64,000 nucleotides of DNA, taken from NCBI GenBank assembly GCA_947488845.1, contig CANLBM010000003.1:216373-280372 (forward strand). Direction: 5' to 3'. A model generated the notes under the pieces. It was not told the DNA's origin and searched no databases. It saw only the letters and a program-made list of their open reading frames with translations. Shown here piece after piece: positions 10,057 through 19,175 of the stretch (positions within the stretch are counted from its first letter, which is position 1; every line of letters begins with the position of its first letter). The position numbers and the translations under genes are program-made. Origin of the DNA: an uncultured Sphingomonadaceae bacterium (GTDB lineage Bacteria > Pseudomonadota > Alphaproteobacteria > Sphingomonadales > Sphingomonadaceae).

Positions 10057-10494
10057 ATGGCCGAAGATCGCTATCTTGATCCGACCCGCGAAAGTTTTGA
10101 TGCGTTCAAGGCGCTGCCCCGCGATGTGCCGATCAACATGCTCAATCTGCTGCGTTTCCATCAGATCGCGCAATATCCCGCAGGTCATCCCAATGCCGGC
10201 AGGGGTTGGAGTGGTGCGCGGGCCTATGAAGAATATGGCAAGACCAGCGGGCCTATTTTCAAACGGGTGGGCGGCACGATCCTCTGGCGGGGTCAGATGG
10301 AATGCATGGTGATCGGGCCCGACGACAAACAATGGGATGTCTCCTTCATCGCCGGCTATCCCAACAGCGGCGCGTTCATGGAAATGGTCACCGACCCCGA
10401 ATATCAGAAGGCGGTGGTCAACCGGCAGGCCGCGGTCCTGACATCCCGCCTGATCCGATTCGGTGAAATCGACGGGCCCGACACGTTCGGCTGA
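10057..10494 (+). CDS. DUF1330 domain protein
   Basis: A 145-residue cytoplasmic protein starting at ATG 10057 behind AGGAGA. The centre (VPINMLNLLRF, then AYEEYGKTSGPIFKRVGG and WDVSFIAGYPNSGAFMEMVTDPEYQKAVVNRQAAV) fits the DUF1330 ferredoxin-like dimeric alpha-beta fold. Members have no agreed biochemical role. It sits 10 bp behind the GNAT gene and is probably its operon partner. The family call is fairly secure. Confidence 0.8.
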   Translation: MAEDRYLDPTRESFDAFKALPRDVPINMLNLLRFHQIAQYPAGHPNAGRGWSGARAYEEYGKTSGPIFKRVGGTILWRGQMECMVIGPDDKQWDVSFIAGYPNSGAFMEMVTDPEYQKAVVNRQAAVLTSRLIRFGEIDGPDTFG

Positions 10495-10548
10495 AATCCC
10501 GAAATGGGACAAGGGGTTAACGAATAGTCACCGGATTAACCAAATTCC

Positions 10549-10563
10549 CTAACGAAATATTAA
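10549..10563. promoter_or_regulatory. Possible CtrA-type binding site
   Basis: The sequence reads CTAA, seven bases, TTAA, one mismatch from the alphaproteobacterial CtrA consensus TTAA-N7-TTAA. It lies 45 bp before the lipoprotein start in an AT-rich intergenic stretch. A single half-match of this size can occur by chance. Confidence 0.25.
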
Positions 10564-10607
10564 CGCTTTTTGGTGCATTTGTTCCCCCAAATTCAGGAGC
10601 AAATTGC

Positions 10608-11390
10608 ATGTCATATTTTTCCCGTTCACTCATGCTGTCGGCTGCAGCTTTTGCGTTACCGCTAACGCTGGCGGCTTGCGGGAGCAATGAAGCCAGCGAT
10701 GAAGAGCTGGCGAATCTGGACAATAATCTGACCTCCGACCCGGCAATGAATGATGCGCTGGAAGATGCCATATTGGTCGACCCCGATCTCACCGATCAGG
10801 CAAACCGCAATGCCATTCGCGGCGCTAATGGTCCGGCCGACGGATCGGTTCCTCCCGGCGCCAGCTATGCCGGTGCGGCTGAAGGCGGAAAGGCAGCGGC
10901 AGCCGCAGCGCTCGGTGGAAAAATGCTGAGCGCGCCGAAACCGCGGCAGATGACGTCGGACGACGAATGTACCAGTTGTGCCGGAAGCCAAGGCATGACG
11001 CTGGGCGCGAAAGCCGAGCAGCAAAGCGCAAAGCGCGGCAAGGGCACGTGCGACCAGAAGCTCAGCTATGACATGGGCTGGGCCAACCGGATGCCACCGG
11101 AATTCCCCGTCTATCCCAAAGCCGCTGTGCAGGAAGCCGCCGGTGTCGAAGGCGGTCTATGCGACATTCGTGTGGTCAGTTTCACGACCGCTTCGCCGAT
11201 GAAAAGCGTCGTCGATTTCTATTATACCCAGGCCAAGCGCGGTGGTTTTGATGCCGAATATTTGCTGCGCGGCAGCGAACATGTTCTGGGGGGAACCCGC
11301 GGCAGCGATGATGGCGCCTTCGTGATCACCCTGAACAAGCGTTCGGGCGGCGGGACGGCTGTCGATATCGTCGCCAGCAACGGTCGATAG
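10608..11390 (+). CDS. Putative lipoprotein of unknown function
   Basis: A 260-residue exported protein. The N-terminal signal ends in a lipobox LAAC with the lipidated cysteine at residue 24. The mature N-terminal region is acidic and Asn/Asp-rich. A Gly/Ala-rich stretch follows near residues 80-105. A C-terminal folded part of about 100 residues (PPEFPVYPKAAVQEAAG to the end) contains CxxC (CTSC) and two further cysteines. The C-terminal pattern, a pressure on FYYTQAKRGGFDAEYLLRG, resembles small sphingomonad envelope proteins, but I cannot assign a function. It is monocistronic, closed by a strong terminator. Confidence 0.75.
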   Translation: MSYFSRSLMLSAAAFALPLTLAACGSNEASDEELANLDNNLTSDPAMNDALEDAILVDPDLTDQANRNAIRGANGPADGSVPPGASYAGAAEGGKAAAAAALGGKMLSAPKPRQMTSDDECTSCAGSQGMTLGAKAEQQSAKRGKGTCDQKLSYDMGWANRMPPEFPVYPKAAVQEAAGVEGGLCDIRVVSFTTASPMKSVVDFYYTQAKRGGFDAEYLLRGSEHVLGGTRGSDDGAFVITLNKRSGGGTAVDIVASNGR

Positions 11391-11441
11391 ATCGGAAACA
11401 ACAACACCGGACTTCGCATTGCACAGTGTCCGGTATCGAAA

Positions 11442-11469
11442 GGTGGCCCGCTCCGGCCACCTTTTTTTT
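11442..11469 (+). terminator. Rho-independent terminator of the lipoprotein gene
   Basis: A perfect 7-bp GC-rich stem (GGTGGCC at 11442-11448, GGCCACC at 11455-11461) with a 6-base loop is followed by eight T residues. It lies between two convergent genes. On the opposite strand the hairpin is followed by only three T, so it mainly serves the plus strand. Confidence 0.9.
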
Positions 11470-11473
11470 GGTC

Positions 11474-12244
11474 CTATTCGCGATAGCTGCCACCGCCGTC
11501 GACGGTAATGTCATTGGCCGTGGTAAAGCTGCTCAGGTCGCTGGCCAGCCATAGCATCGCATTGGCAACCTCAACCGCCTGCCCGACCCGGTTGATCGGA
11601 TGGTTGCGGTTGAACAGTTCCACCGCTTCGTCATGCGGCCCGGGATAGGCGGCAAGATAGCGCTGGTACATCGGCGTATCGATGGCGCCGGGATGGACGG
11701 TGTTGACCCGCACCGGATATTTCTCGGCTGCACAATGGAGCGCGAGCGATTTGCTCAGCGAGGTAACCGCTGCCTTGCTGGCGCAATAGGCCGCGAACTG
11801 GGCGCCGGGACGCATGGCGAGCATCGAACCGATATTGACAATTGCACCGTCCTCGCCGCTTTCGAGGATTGCGGGGAGGCCGACACGGCAACCGTAGAAT
11901 GTGCCCTGCATGTTGATATCGATGGTCCGGTTCCAGCTGTCCAGATCAACTTCGTCAACCGAGCCTGGCTCGGAAATGCCCGCGACATTGAAAAGGGTGG
12001 TGATCTTGCCAAAGCGTTTCTTGGTGGCGTCCACAGCCGCTTGCCACTGCTCGAGGTTGCGTACATCCAGCTCGACCGCATCCGCGCGGTCACCCAGAGA
12101 GGCCGCAAGCTCTTTCGCTTTGTCGATCTGGATATCGGCCAGCATCACCGAGCCGCCTTCTTCGGTAACGCGCCGTCCGGCTGTGCCGCCAATGCCTTCC
12201 GCGCCGCCTGAAATCAGCGCGACTTTTCCGTCCATCATACCCAT
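11474..12244 (-). CDS. SDR-family NAD(P)-dependent oxidoreductase
   Basis: A 256-residue classical short-chain dehydrogenase/reductase. The nucleotide-binding glycine motif is GGAEGIGG at residues 13-20. Catalytic residues N111, S140, Y153 and K157 (YCASK) are all present. D37 (LADIQ) after the second strand suggests a preference for NAD. It is the last gene of a four-gene operon with a P450 (22 bp gap) and is likely to oxidise an alcohol or reduce a ketone formed in that pathway. The substrate is unknown; steroid- or terpene-type alcohols are common for this group. Confidence 0.9.
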   Translation of the reverse strand: MGMMDGKVALISGGAEGIGGTAGRRVTEEGGSVMLADIQIDKAKELAASLGDRADAVELDVRNLEQWQAAVDATKKRFGKITTLFNVAGISEPGSVDEVDLDSWNRTIDINMQGTFYGCRVGLPAILESGEDGAIVNIGSMLAMRPGAQFAAYCASKAAVTSLSKSLALHCAAEKYPVRVNTVHPGAIDTPMYQRYLAAYPGPHDEAVELFNRNHPINRVGQAVEVANAMLWLASDLSSFTTANDITVDGGGSYRE

Positions 12245-12266
12245 TATATAATCCTGTCTCTCTGGC

Positions 12267-13514
12267 CTATTTCTTGTCGAATATGATCGGCAGATTGCTC
12301 AACCCGCGCAACATCATGTTGGGCGGATAGTTGAGTTCCGCGCCTTCCCTGATCCGGATATTGTCCATGCGCTTGGCAAATTGCTGGAATGATACGGTCA
12401 TTTCCTTGCGCGACAACATATTGCCGACGCACATGTGGATGCCTTTACCGAAAGCGAGATGGGTGCGCGCATTCTTGCGGTCGACCTGAAATTCGTTCGG
12501 ATTTTCGAACTGCTTGGGATCGCGGTTGGCGGCGTGATAACGCATCATCACCATCGCGCCTTTGGGCAGCATCACACCACCCAGTTCGGCATCGCGGTGC
12601 ATCACCCGCCAGATGCCGGACGAGCCGCTCGACATGCGCAGCACTTCTTCCACCGCATTGGGGATCAGCGAAGGATCATCCTGAATTTTCTTGTACTGAT
12701 CCGGGTTGGTGGCGAAAAGCCGCATGCCTTCGGCCAGAGCCGCCGTTGTTGTCTCATTGCCGGCGACCATCAGTTGCTGAACGATGGACAGGGATTCTGC
12801 ATCGTCCAATGGACGTTCACCGTCAACCTGGGCGTTGACCAGATCTGAGAGGATATCGTTCTTCGCTTCCTTGCGCCGTTCGTCCATATTGGCTTTCAGC
12901 GCATGCTGATATTCCACCACTTCGCGCTCGGTTTCCAGCTGCCGTTCGCGGGTCATCATGCCGGAAAGCCGGTCGACAAAGGCGTTGGTCCAGCGCTTGA
13001 TGGTATGGGCATCGGCGACATCGAGGCCCAGTTGCACGGCAATCGTCCGGACCGGCATCGGGATGGCATATTCATCGACAAATTCGCACTCGCCCTTGTC
13101 GATGAAATTGTCGATCAGTTCGTTCGACATCTCCCGCATGCTGTCTTCCAGCTTGTTCACTTTCGGCATCGAGAAGGCGAGGTTGACCAGTTTGCGGAAC
13201 CGTGTGTGGACCGGCTGGTCCGCGGTCAGCAAGGTATTGACCTGCGGCCAGCCCTTTGCCTGAATCGCCTGCAATTCCTCGTCATTCTCAAGCTCTTCTT
13301 CGGATTTTCCGCCGGAGAGCAGCGCATTGAAATTGTTGGAGAAATCATCCAGCCGGCCGACGGCTTCCGAGATCAGGTCATAGTCCAGAACCACATAAGT
13401 GCCGCTTGCTTCGTCAAAAAAGACCGGCGACTTGGCGCGCTTCTCTTCATAAAATTCAAACGGATCAACCAGAACATCCGGTTGAAAAAGGGATTTTGAC
13501 ACGGCTTCGTTCAT
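12267..13514 (-). CDS. Cytochrome P450
   Basis: A 415-residue soluble bacterial P450 that inserts oxygen into an organic substrate using reducing equivalents from a ferredoxin. The I-helix oxygen-activation motif is AGNETT (251-256). The ExxR pair is E290 and R293. The haem-binding loop FGKGIHMCVG has the thiolate ligand C362. There is no membrane anchor and no fused reductase. No ferredoxin or reductase gene is adjacent, so redox partners must come from elsewhere. It is placed 18 bp behind the ABM gene and 22 bp before the SDR gene. Substrate and CYP family cannot be decided from sequence alone. Confidence 0.95.
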   Translation of the reverse strand: MNEAVSKSLFQPDVLVDPFEFYEEKRAKSPVFFDEASGTYVVLDYDLISEAVGRLDDFSNNFNALLSGGKSEEELENDEELQAIQAKGWPQVNTLLTADQPVHTRFRKLVNLAFSMPKVNKLEDSMREMSNELIDNFIDKGECEFVDEYAIPMPVRTIAVQLGLDVADAHTIKRWTNAFVDRLSGMMTRERQLETEREVVEYQHALKANMDERRKEAKNDILSDLVNAQVDGERPLDDAESLSIVQQLMVAGNETTTAALAEGMRLFATNPDQYKKIQDDPSLIPNAVEEVLRMSSGSSGIWRVMHRDAELGGVMLPKGAMVMMRYHAANRDPKQFENPNEFQVDRKNARTHLAFGKGIHMCVGNMLSRKEMTVSFQQFAKRMDNIRIREGAELNYPPNMMLRGLSNLPIIFDKK

Positions 13515-13532
13515 GACAGATTCCTGCTTATA

Positions 13533-13874
13533 TTAGTCAAAAGATGGCGTAGGTTTGCCCTCGGCATTATAAACCGGCCCTTCGGCATCGACGCGGTATT
13601 TGGCGCTGACGGCGTTGATCAGACCAAAACTGCCGATATGGGCAAGCATGTTGGCATAATGGACATCCTGAAAATGCTGGGCGAGGGCTTCCTCGTCGGT
13701 CCATTCTTCAAACACTTCGATGCGCGACGGATTATGCAAATCCGCGGCCCAGCTATAGTTGAGGCAGCCTGCCTGCGTCAGAGCGCCATCGATATAGGGT
13801 TGGGCTTTCTTCAGACATTCCTCGCGTGTCGCCGGTTCCACGTCAATATGTGCAGCGATCAGTATTTTCGCCAT
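13533..13874 (-). CDS. ABM-domain protein (putative quinol/antibiotic biosynthesis monooxygenase type)
   Basis: A 113-residue protein with the ABM dimeric ferredoxin-like fold. The opening KILIAAHIDVEP is followed by AGCLNYSWAADLHNPSRIEVFEEWTDEEALAQHF, the conserved ABM core. Members include YgiN-type quinol monooxygenases and small oxygenases in polyketide tailoring. Others have no known activity. Its operon setting with a P450, an SDR and an NTF2-like protein suggests a role in an oxidative catabolic or tailoring route, which is inference. Confidence 0.82.
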   Translation of the reverse strand: MAKILIAAHIDVEPATREECLKKAQPYIDGALTQAGCLNYSWAADLHNPSRIEVFEEWTDEEALAQHFQDVHYANMLAHIGSFGLINAVSAKYRVDAEGPVYNAEGKPTPSFD

Positions 13875-13887
13875 GCTTCAAATTCTC

Positions 13888-14298
13888 CTAAAGCTTGTTG
13901 CCGCCAAATTGGGCGACAACGACAAATATGCGTTTGCTGTAAAGCCACTGGCCATCGATTTTGACAAATTCATCATCATAGCGGCCGCCAGCAACGCGCG
14001 GCTCGCCGTTTTCGACCAAGATTTCATGAGTCTGGTAGCGGCCCGAGGCGGTATCGCCGGTAATGTCCAGCGAAGCAGGTATGCCCAGAAAACTGACGGC
14101 ATCGAACTGGCTCATGGCGCCGTTCCAGAGATTGACGATATTGGTCCGGCCGACCACTTCGGTTCCCATCAGCGACCAGACCGCATCTTCCGTCCACAGC
14201 GCGCCCCAGTCGTCGGGATCCTTGCGCAGCACCGCATCGCAATAGCTGTCGTGCAATTCCCGGATGGCCAACCGGTCTTCTATTGGTCCTGAAAACAT
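13888..14298 (-). CDS. SnoaL/NTF2-like domain protein
   Basis: A 136-residue protein with the cone-shaped NTF2-like fold signature: an N-terminal helix (EDRLAIRELHDSYCDAV), DDWGALWTEDAVWSLMG, then antiparallel strands with RYQTHEILVENGEPRVAGGRYDDEFVK. Such proteins act as isomerases, dehydratases, ring-hydroxylating beta-like partners or ligand binders. The H15-D16-Y18 style acidic and histidine residues near the pocket are present, but I cannot prove catalysis. It is the promoter-proximal gene of the four-gene P450 operon, 13 bp before the ABM gene. Confidence 0.82.
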   Translation of the reverse strand: MFSGPIEDRLAIRELHDSYCDAVLRKDPDDWGALWTEDAVWSLMGTEVVGRTNIVNLWNGAMSQFDAVSFLGIPASLDITGDTASGRYQTHEILVENGEPRVAGGRYDDEFVKIDGQWLYSKRIFVVVAQFGGNKL

Positions 14299-14382
14299 GG
14301 ACTCATCCTCTCCTGATTATAGAGAGACTACACGGCAAAAGCGCCGGAAAAACAAGCTGCCATAAGTGCTAGCGGGGGTCGA

Positions 14383-15666
14383 TCAATCGCCGCCGATCCG
14401 TTCGATATCCGCGCCCACGGCTGCGAGTTTTTCTTCCAGCCGTTCATAGCCGCGATCAAGATGGTAGATACGCTGCAGCCGGGTTTCGCCCTCTGCTGCG
14501 AGTCCGGCAATGGCCAGACTCATCGAAGCGCGCAGGTCGGTCGCCATTACCGGCGCGCCGGTCAGCTTCTTGACGCCGCGGACCACGGCGGTGCGGCCCT
14601 TGGTCTCGATATCCGCGCCCATCCGGTTGAGTTCGGGGACGTGCATGTAGCGATTCTCGAAAATCGTCTCGGTGAGGACGCTGGCGCCATCGGCGAGGCA
14701 TAGCATCGCCATCAGCTGGGCCTGCATGTCCGTGGCCAGGCCTGGATAAGGGGCGGTGGACAGGGTGAGTGGCTTGAGCTTGCCGTCGGACGAGACCTTG
14801 ATTCCCTTGGCATGGATATCGATTTGCAGACCCGCAAGGCGTAGCGCGTCCAGCGTCGCTTCCATTTCGTCGGCCTTGGCTGCCAGCAGATCGACCTCGC
14901 CACCGGCAATGCCGACGGCGCAGGCGTAGCTGCCCGCTTCGATCCGGTCCGACATCACGCGATAGGTGCAGCCGTGCAGCCGGTCGACGCCAGTAATCGT
15001 CAGAGTCGAAGAGCCGATCCCCTCAATTTCCGAACCCATGGCCACCAGCATGTTGCAAAGATCGACAATCTCCGGTTCCCGTGCGGCATTTTTGAGGATG
15101 CTGGTGCCCTTTGCCAGCACCGCTGCCATCAAGGCATTTTCCGTGGCGCCGACCGAGACGACCGGAAAGGTGAAATCTCCGCCGGGCAGGCCGCCGTCGG
15201 GCACGCGGGCGATCACATAGCCGCTGGTTGTTTCGATCGTGGCGCCGAGCGCTTCGATCGCCTTGAGATGAAGGTCGATCGGGCGGTTGCCGATGGCGCA
15301 GCCGCCGGGCAGCGAGACGCGGCATTCGCCGGCGCGCGCCAGCAAGGGGCCGAGAACCAGTATCGAGGCCCGCATCTTGCGAACAATATCATAAGGCGCC
15401 TCGGTCGAGGTGATCCGGCCCGCCTTGAGCGTCATCACCCGGCCGAAATCTTCCGGCCGTGCCCCTTCGATCGTGGTCGAAACGCCGAGCTGGTTGAGCA
15501 AATGGCCAAAACTGTCGACATCGGCCAGTCGAGGCAGGTTGCGCAGCGTAACCGGTTCATCGGTCAGCAGCGCGCAAGGCAGGAGAGTCAAAGCGCTGTT
15601 TTTTGCGCCGGAGATGGGAATGGTGCCAGACAGCCGGTTGCCGCCGCGTATCGAGATAATATCCAT
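14383..15666 (-). CDS. murA: UDP-N-acetylglucosamine 1-carboxyvinyltransferase
   Basis: MurA transfers enolpyruvate from PEP to UDP-GlcNAc, the first committed step of peptidoglycan synthesis, in the cytoplasm. The 427-residue length and the opening [19 protein letters not shown] are typical. The reactive cysteine targeted by fosfomycin is C123 in [14 protein letters not shown], so it is the cysteine (sensitive) form. The late [14 protein letters not shown] motif is present. It lies on the same strand as trpS and murJ, and murJ is a second peptidoglycan gene. Confidence 0.97.
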   Translation of the reverse strand: MDIISIRGGNRLSGTIPISGAKNSALTLLPCALLTDEPVTLRNLPRLADVDSFGHLLNQLGVSTTIEGARPEDFGRVMTLKAGRITSTEAPYDIVRKMRASILVLGPLLARAGECRVSLPGGCAIGNRPIDLHLKAIEALGATIETTSGYVIARVPDGGLPGGDFTFPVVSVGATENALMAAVLAKGTSILKNAAREPEIVDLCNMLVAMGSEIEGIGSSTLTITGVDRLHGCTYRVMSDRIEAGSYACAVGIAGGEVDLLAAKADEMEATLDALRLAGLQIDIHAKGIKVSSDGKLKPLTLSTAPYPGLATDMQAQLMAMLCLADGASVLTETIFENRYMHVPELNRMGADIETKGRTAVVRGVKKLTGAPVMATDLRASMSLAIAGLAAEGETRLQRIYHLDRGYERLEEKLAAVGADIERIGGD

Positions 15667-15742
15667 GGTCTAGCATTGGTCGAATTTGACGAGACAGGCA
15701 AGCCCAATAGCGGGTTTCTGACAGGCGGTGCGCCGTCAAATG

Positions 15743-16738
15743 CTAGTCGCGCAACAGTCCCAGCGCCGCATAAGCCGACTCCAGTGTCGGTTGCGCCATG
15801 GCAGAGGCTTTCTCCGAGCCGCTTCGTAAAATCGCATCAATCGCGGTCTCGTCCTTGCGCAATTCCTCGAACCGCTGGCGGATCGGTGACAATTTGCTTA
15901 CCGCCAGATCGGCCAGCGCCGGTTTGAAGGCGCCAAAGCCTTGACCGGCATATTCGGCGAGCACGGCGTCCTGCGACTGATCGGCCAGAGCAGCATATAT
16001 ACCAATAAGGTTTTTCGCTTCCGGGCGCTCGGCAAGATCATCCAGATTGTCGGGCAAGGGCTCGGGATCGGTTTTGGCCTTCTTCAGCTTTCGCGCGATC
16101 GTGTCATCGTCGTCGGTCATATTGATCCGGCTGAGATCGGACGGGTCGGACTTGCTCATTTTTGCATTGCCGTCGCGCAGGCTCATGATCCGCGCCGCTG
16201 TCTTGCCGATAAACGGTTCCGGCAGGACGAATGTTTCGGTACCGGTATCGCTGTTGAATTTTGTCGCGATGTCGCGGGCCAGTTCGAGATGCTGCTTCTG
16301 GTCGTCCCCCACCGGAACGTGGGTAGTCTGATAGAGCAGTACGTCTGCTGCCTGCAGTACCGGATAGCCCAGCAGGCCCAAAGAGGAGCGCTGTTTGTGC
16401 TTGCCGGATTTTTCCTTGAACTGGGTCATCCGGTCGAGCCAGCCCATCGGGGTGTTGCAGATGAGCAACCACGCCAGCTCGGCGTGCGCCGGCACCCGGG
16501 CCTGATTGAACAGGATCGATTTTTCCGGATCGACCCCGGCAGCAACCAGCGCCGCGACCATTTCGCGACAGTTCGTGGCGAGTTCAACGGGATCATTGTG
16601 GACGGTGATGGCGTGGAGATCGGCGAGGAAAAACAGGCATTCGCCTTCATCCTGCATCTTCACCCAGTTCTTGATCGCGCCCAGATAATTGCCGAGATGG
16701 AGATTTCCCGTTGGCTGGATGCCCGATACCGTCCGCAT
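15743..16738 (-). CDS. trpS: Tryptophanyl-tRNA synthetase
   Basis: A class I aminoacyl-tRNA synthetase for tryptophan, 331 residues from ATG 16738. A GTG at 16756 is in frame but overlaps murJ and lacks family sequence. The HIGH-type motif appears as GNLHLGNY at 11-18. KMSKS is exact at 193-197. The YQTTHVPVGDDQKQHLELARDIA block is characteristic. The start lies 1 bp behind the murJ stop, so it is probably translated from the same transcript. Confidence 0.96.
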   Translation of the reverse strand: MRTVSGIQPTGNLHLGNYLGAIKNWVKMQDEGECLFFLADLHAITVHNDPVELATNCREMVAALVAAGVDPEKSILFNQARVPAHAELAWLLICNTPMGWLDRMTQFKEKSGKHKQRSSLGLLGYPVLQAADVLLYQTTHVPVGDDQKQHLELARDIATKFNSDTGTETFVLPEPFIGKTAARIMSLRDGNAKMSKSDPSDLSRINMTDDDDTIARKLKKAKTDPEPLPDNLDDLAERPEAKNLIGIYAALADQSQDAVLAEYAGQGFGAFKPALADLAVSKLSPIRQRFEELRKDETAIDAILRSGSEKASAMAQPTLESAYAALGLLRD

Positions 16739-16739
16739 A

Positions 16740-18332
16740 TTATAAGCTTCCTTCACTTGCAGCGTCTTCCGCCGCTTTCTTCTTGGTCAACATGGTGATC
16801 TTGTTACGGTCTACCGCTCCGGTCAACCACGCCAGTGCCGCATAAACCAGGCCGCCGACGCTGACCAGCGCAGTGATCGATCCGGCCCGCTCCCAGATCG
16901 AGCCGATATACAGAGCTTCGCCGATCGGAGCGGCATAAATCAGCACTGCGGCCATGCCCGCGGCCGACAATGTAATCCGCCCGATCCGGAGCAAGAGCGA
17001 CCATTCGAGATGGAAATGGCCGCGCCGGTGGAGCATGAAATAGAGCATCGCGCAATTGCACCAGGCGGCCATGGCACCTGCAAAAGCGAGCCCCTTGATA
17101 CCATATATAGGTATCAGAATCAGGTTGAGTGCGACGTTGATGAGCAGGGATAGTCCCGCGGTATAGACCGGTGTCTTGGTATCTCTCCGCGCGAAGAAAC
17201 CGGGGATCAGGACCTTCACCAGCACATAAGCGGGCAGGCCGACGACAAGAGCCGATACGACAGCGGAGGTGGTCTCGCCGTCGCCAGCGGTAAATTTGCC
17301 GCCGACATAGAAGGAAGTGACCAGGGGGCCGGCGGCGAAGAACAAGGCTATGGCGGCCGGGATAGTGATCAGCATGGCCAGTTCCACCGCATTGCTTTGC
17401 AGCCTCTGGGCGCCACCGAGATCATCCTTGGCGATGAAGCGGGACAGGGCGGGCAATATCGCGGTCCCGAGCGCGATACCGATAATGCCGAGGGGCAATT
17501 GGTTCAGGCGGTCGGCCATGGCCAGATAGACGAAAGAGCCTTCCGGCAGTCGTCCGAGGAAGAAGAGGTCAAGGAAACGGCTGATCTGATAGATGCCGGC
17601 GCCGAATACTGCCGGGAGGATCAGCACACCCAATTCTTTTACATCGGCATTGAATTTGGGCATTCTGATCGGAAAGCGAAATCCGGTCTTCCGCGCCCAG
17701 TAATAGAGCCAGAGCATTTGCACCAGTCCGGCCGTCGACACGGCAATCGCCAGAAAATAGGCGGTCTGGCGCGGGTCGTCTCCGCCGTTCACCAAATGGG
17801 CCGCGAGCAAGGCAGTGATCATGCAGAGATTGAGCATGATCGGCGCTGCTGCTGCTGCTGCAAAGCGGCTGAGCGAGTTGAGTATCGCGGCGAATAGCGT
17901 CGTGATGCTGATCAGGCCGAGGTAGGGAAAGGTCAGCCGCGCGAGCGTCAGGGCAAAACTGTCAGACCGCCCGCCGCGTCCGAAATCATCGATCAGCCAG
18001 AGCAGGCCGGGCATGGCTATCATCATGACGGCTGTGAAAACCAGCAGGATCGGTACGAATACCGACAGCACGTCAATCACGAAATTCTGCGCTGCCGTGC
18101 GCTGTTCATCGGCCTCCATCTTGCGGTTGAACAGAGGGACGAAGGCGGCAGAAAATGCGCCTTCCGCAAACAGGCGCCGGAATATATTGGGCAACTGAAA
18201 CGCCAGTTGCCAGGCGTCAGCTGCCGCGCCCGCTCCGAGGATCCGGGCCAGCATGATATCGCGGACAAAGCCGAAAATACGACTGACCAACGTCAGCCCA
18301 GCGATTGTTCCGGTCGATTTCAGCAGGTTCAT
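16740..18332 (-). CDS. murJ: Lipid II flippase MurJ
   Basis: MurJ moves lipid II across the inner membrane for peptidoglycan assembly. The protein is 530 residues with about 14 hydrophobic segments. The opening STGTIAGLTLVSRIFGFVRDIMLAR is the usual MurJ N-terminus with its conserved arginines. FRRLFAEGAFSAAFVPLF is the family signature. An alanine run near residue 157-162 is encoded by a GCT/GCA triplet repeat. It is co-oriented with secB upstream and trpS downstream, with very short gaps. Confidence 0.95.
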   Translation of the reverse strand: MNLLKSTGTIAGLTLVSRIFGFVRDIMLARILGAGAAADAWQLAFQLPNIFRRLFAEGAFSAAFVPLFNRKMEADEQRTAAQNFVIDVLSVFVPILLVFTAVMMIAMPGLLWLIDDFGRGGRSDSFALTLARLTFPYLGLISITTLFAAILNSLSRFAAAAAAPIMLNLCMITALLAAHLVNGGDDPRQTAYFLAIAVSTAGLVQMLWLYYWARKTGFRFPIRMPKFNADVKELGVLILPAVFGAGIYQISRFLDLFFLGRLPEGSFVYLAMADRLNQLPLGIIGIALGTAILPALSRFIAKDDLGGAQRLQSNAVELAMLITIPAAIALFFAAGPLVTSFYVGGKFTAGDGETTSAVVSALVVGLPAYVLVKVLIPGFFARRDTKTPVYTAGLSLLINVALNLILIPIYGIKGLAFAGAMAAWCNCAMLYFMLHRRGHFHLEWSLLLRIGRITLSAAGMAAVLIYAAPIGEALYIGSIWERAGSITALVSVGGLVYAALAWLTGAVDRNKITMLTKKKAAEDAASEGSL

Positions 18333-18355
18333 GCCTGCTATCCTAGCAAGAGGGT

Positions 18356-18898
18356 TTAAGCGTTGCCAACCGGCTGTTCGCCCGCTTGCTCTGCTGCCAT
18401 CTGTTCGCGCTGCTGCAAATAGAGCGCAGTGAAATCAATCGGTTCGAGCAACAAGGCCTGAAACCCGGCGTCGCGGACTGCATCTGAAATGATCGCCCGG
18501 GCGAACGGGAAGAGAAGTCGCGGTGCTTCGGCGAAAAGAAACGGATGCGCCTGTTCCTCGGACACATTGCGCAACCCGAAGAGACCGCAATAGAGCAGCT
18601 CTACGGCGAAGGCGACGCCTTCATCGGCTTTTGCCGTCACTTCGATTTTCAGTTCAACTTCATGGACTTCATCCGAGACTTTTGACGAACCGATATTGAA
18701 CTGCACATCAATCTGCGGCTGCGCGTTCCATTGATAAACATCCGGTGCGTTCGGATTCTCGACGGAAAGATCCTTCACATATTGCGAGATCACACCAATT
18801 TGTGGCTGGGTGTCTGCGCCATTGGCCAGTGGATCGGGAGTCGTCACGTTTCCAGATGGGTTCGCGCCGGATTCGTTTGTGTCATTCTCGTCAGCCAT
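18356..18898 (-). CDS. secB: Protein-export chaperone SecB
   Basis: SecB is a tetrameric cytoplasmic chaperone that holds preproteins unfolded and delivers them to SecA. The protein is 180 residues. The N-terminal 30 residues are polar and Asn/Gly-rich, an extension over the enterobacterial form. The core follows: QYVKDLSVENPNAP, then INVQF-like PQIDVQFNIGS, then LLFPFARAIISDAVRDAGFQALLLEPIDF near the end, all diagnostic. It is divergent from the Tim44-type gene across 277 bp. Confidence 0.95.
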   Translation of the reverse strand: MADENDTNESGANPSGNVTTPDPLANGADTQPQIGVISQYVKDLSVENPNAPDVYQWNAQPQIDVQFNIGSSKVSDEVHEVELKIEVTAKADEGVAFAVELLYCGLFGLRNVSEEQAHPFLFAEAPRLLFPFARAIISDAVRDAGFQALLLEPIDFTALYLQQREQMAAEQAGEQPVGNA

Positions 18899-19061
18899 CG
18901 GGCCTGTCCTTTCGGAAAATCAGTCAGAAATGTCTTTTGACGGATATTGCGCCGCCGTTCGCAGCGCGCCTAGCAGGCGATGGAAGCGAGAGCAATTAAA
19001 GAGTTAACCGGAGTAACGCAGCCCGGCATTGCGCCGAATTCGTCAGCACCGGTTCACAAAT

Positions 19062-19084
19062 CGGCCGGTACAACATACTGGCCG
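19062..19084. other. Inverted repeat in the secB/Tim44 intergenic region
   Basis: CGGCC at 19062-19066 pairs with GGCCG at 19080-19084, with an inner GTA/TAC pairing around CAACA. It sits between divergent genes. It could be an operator or only part of a 5' leader structure. No T-run follows directly. Confidence 0.25.
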
Positions 19085-19175
19085 ATTGCGGCTTGGCGGC
19101 TTTTTCTTTAATGCCGTTTGAAACCGGCCCTTTTTCTGCCTATGTATAGGGCAACAGGAAAGATTGGATTCTGAA

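Noticed and set aside
17845..17865. GCTGCTGCT repeat inside murJ
   Set aside because: A short in-frame alanine run; no sign of contingency switching.
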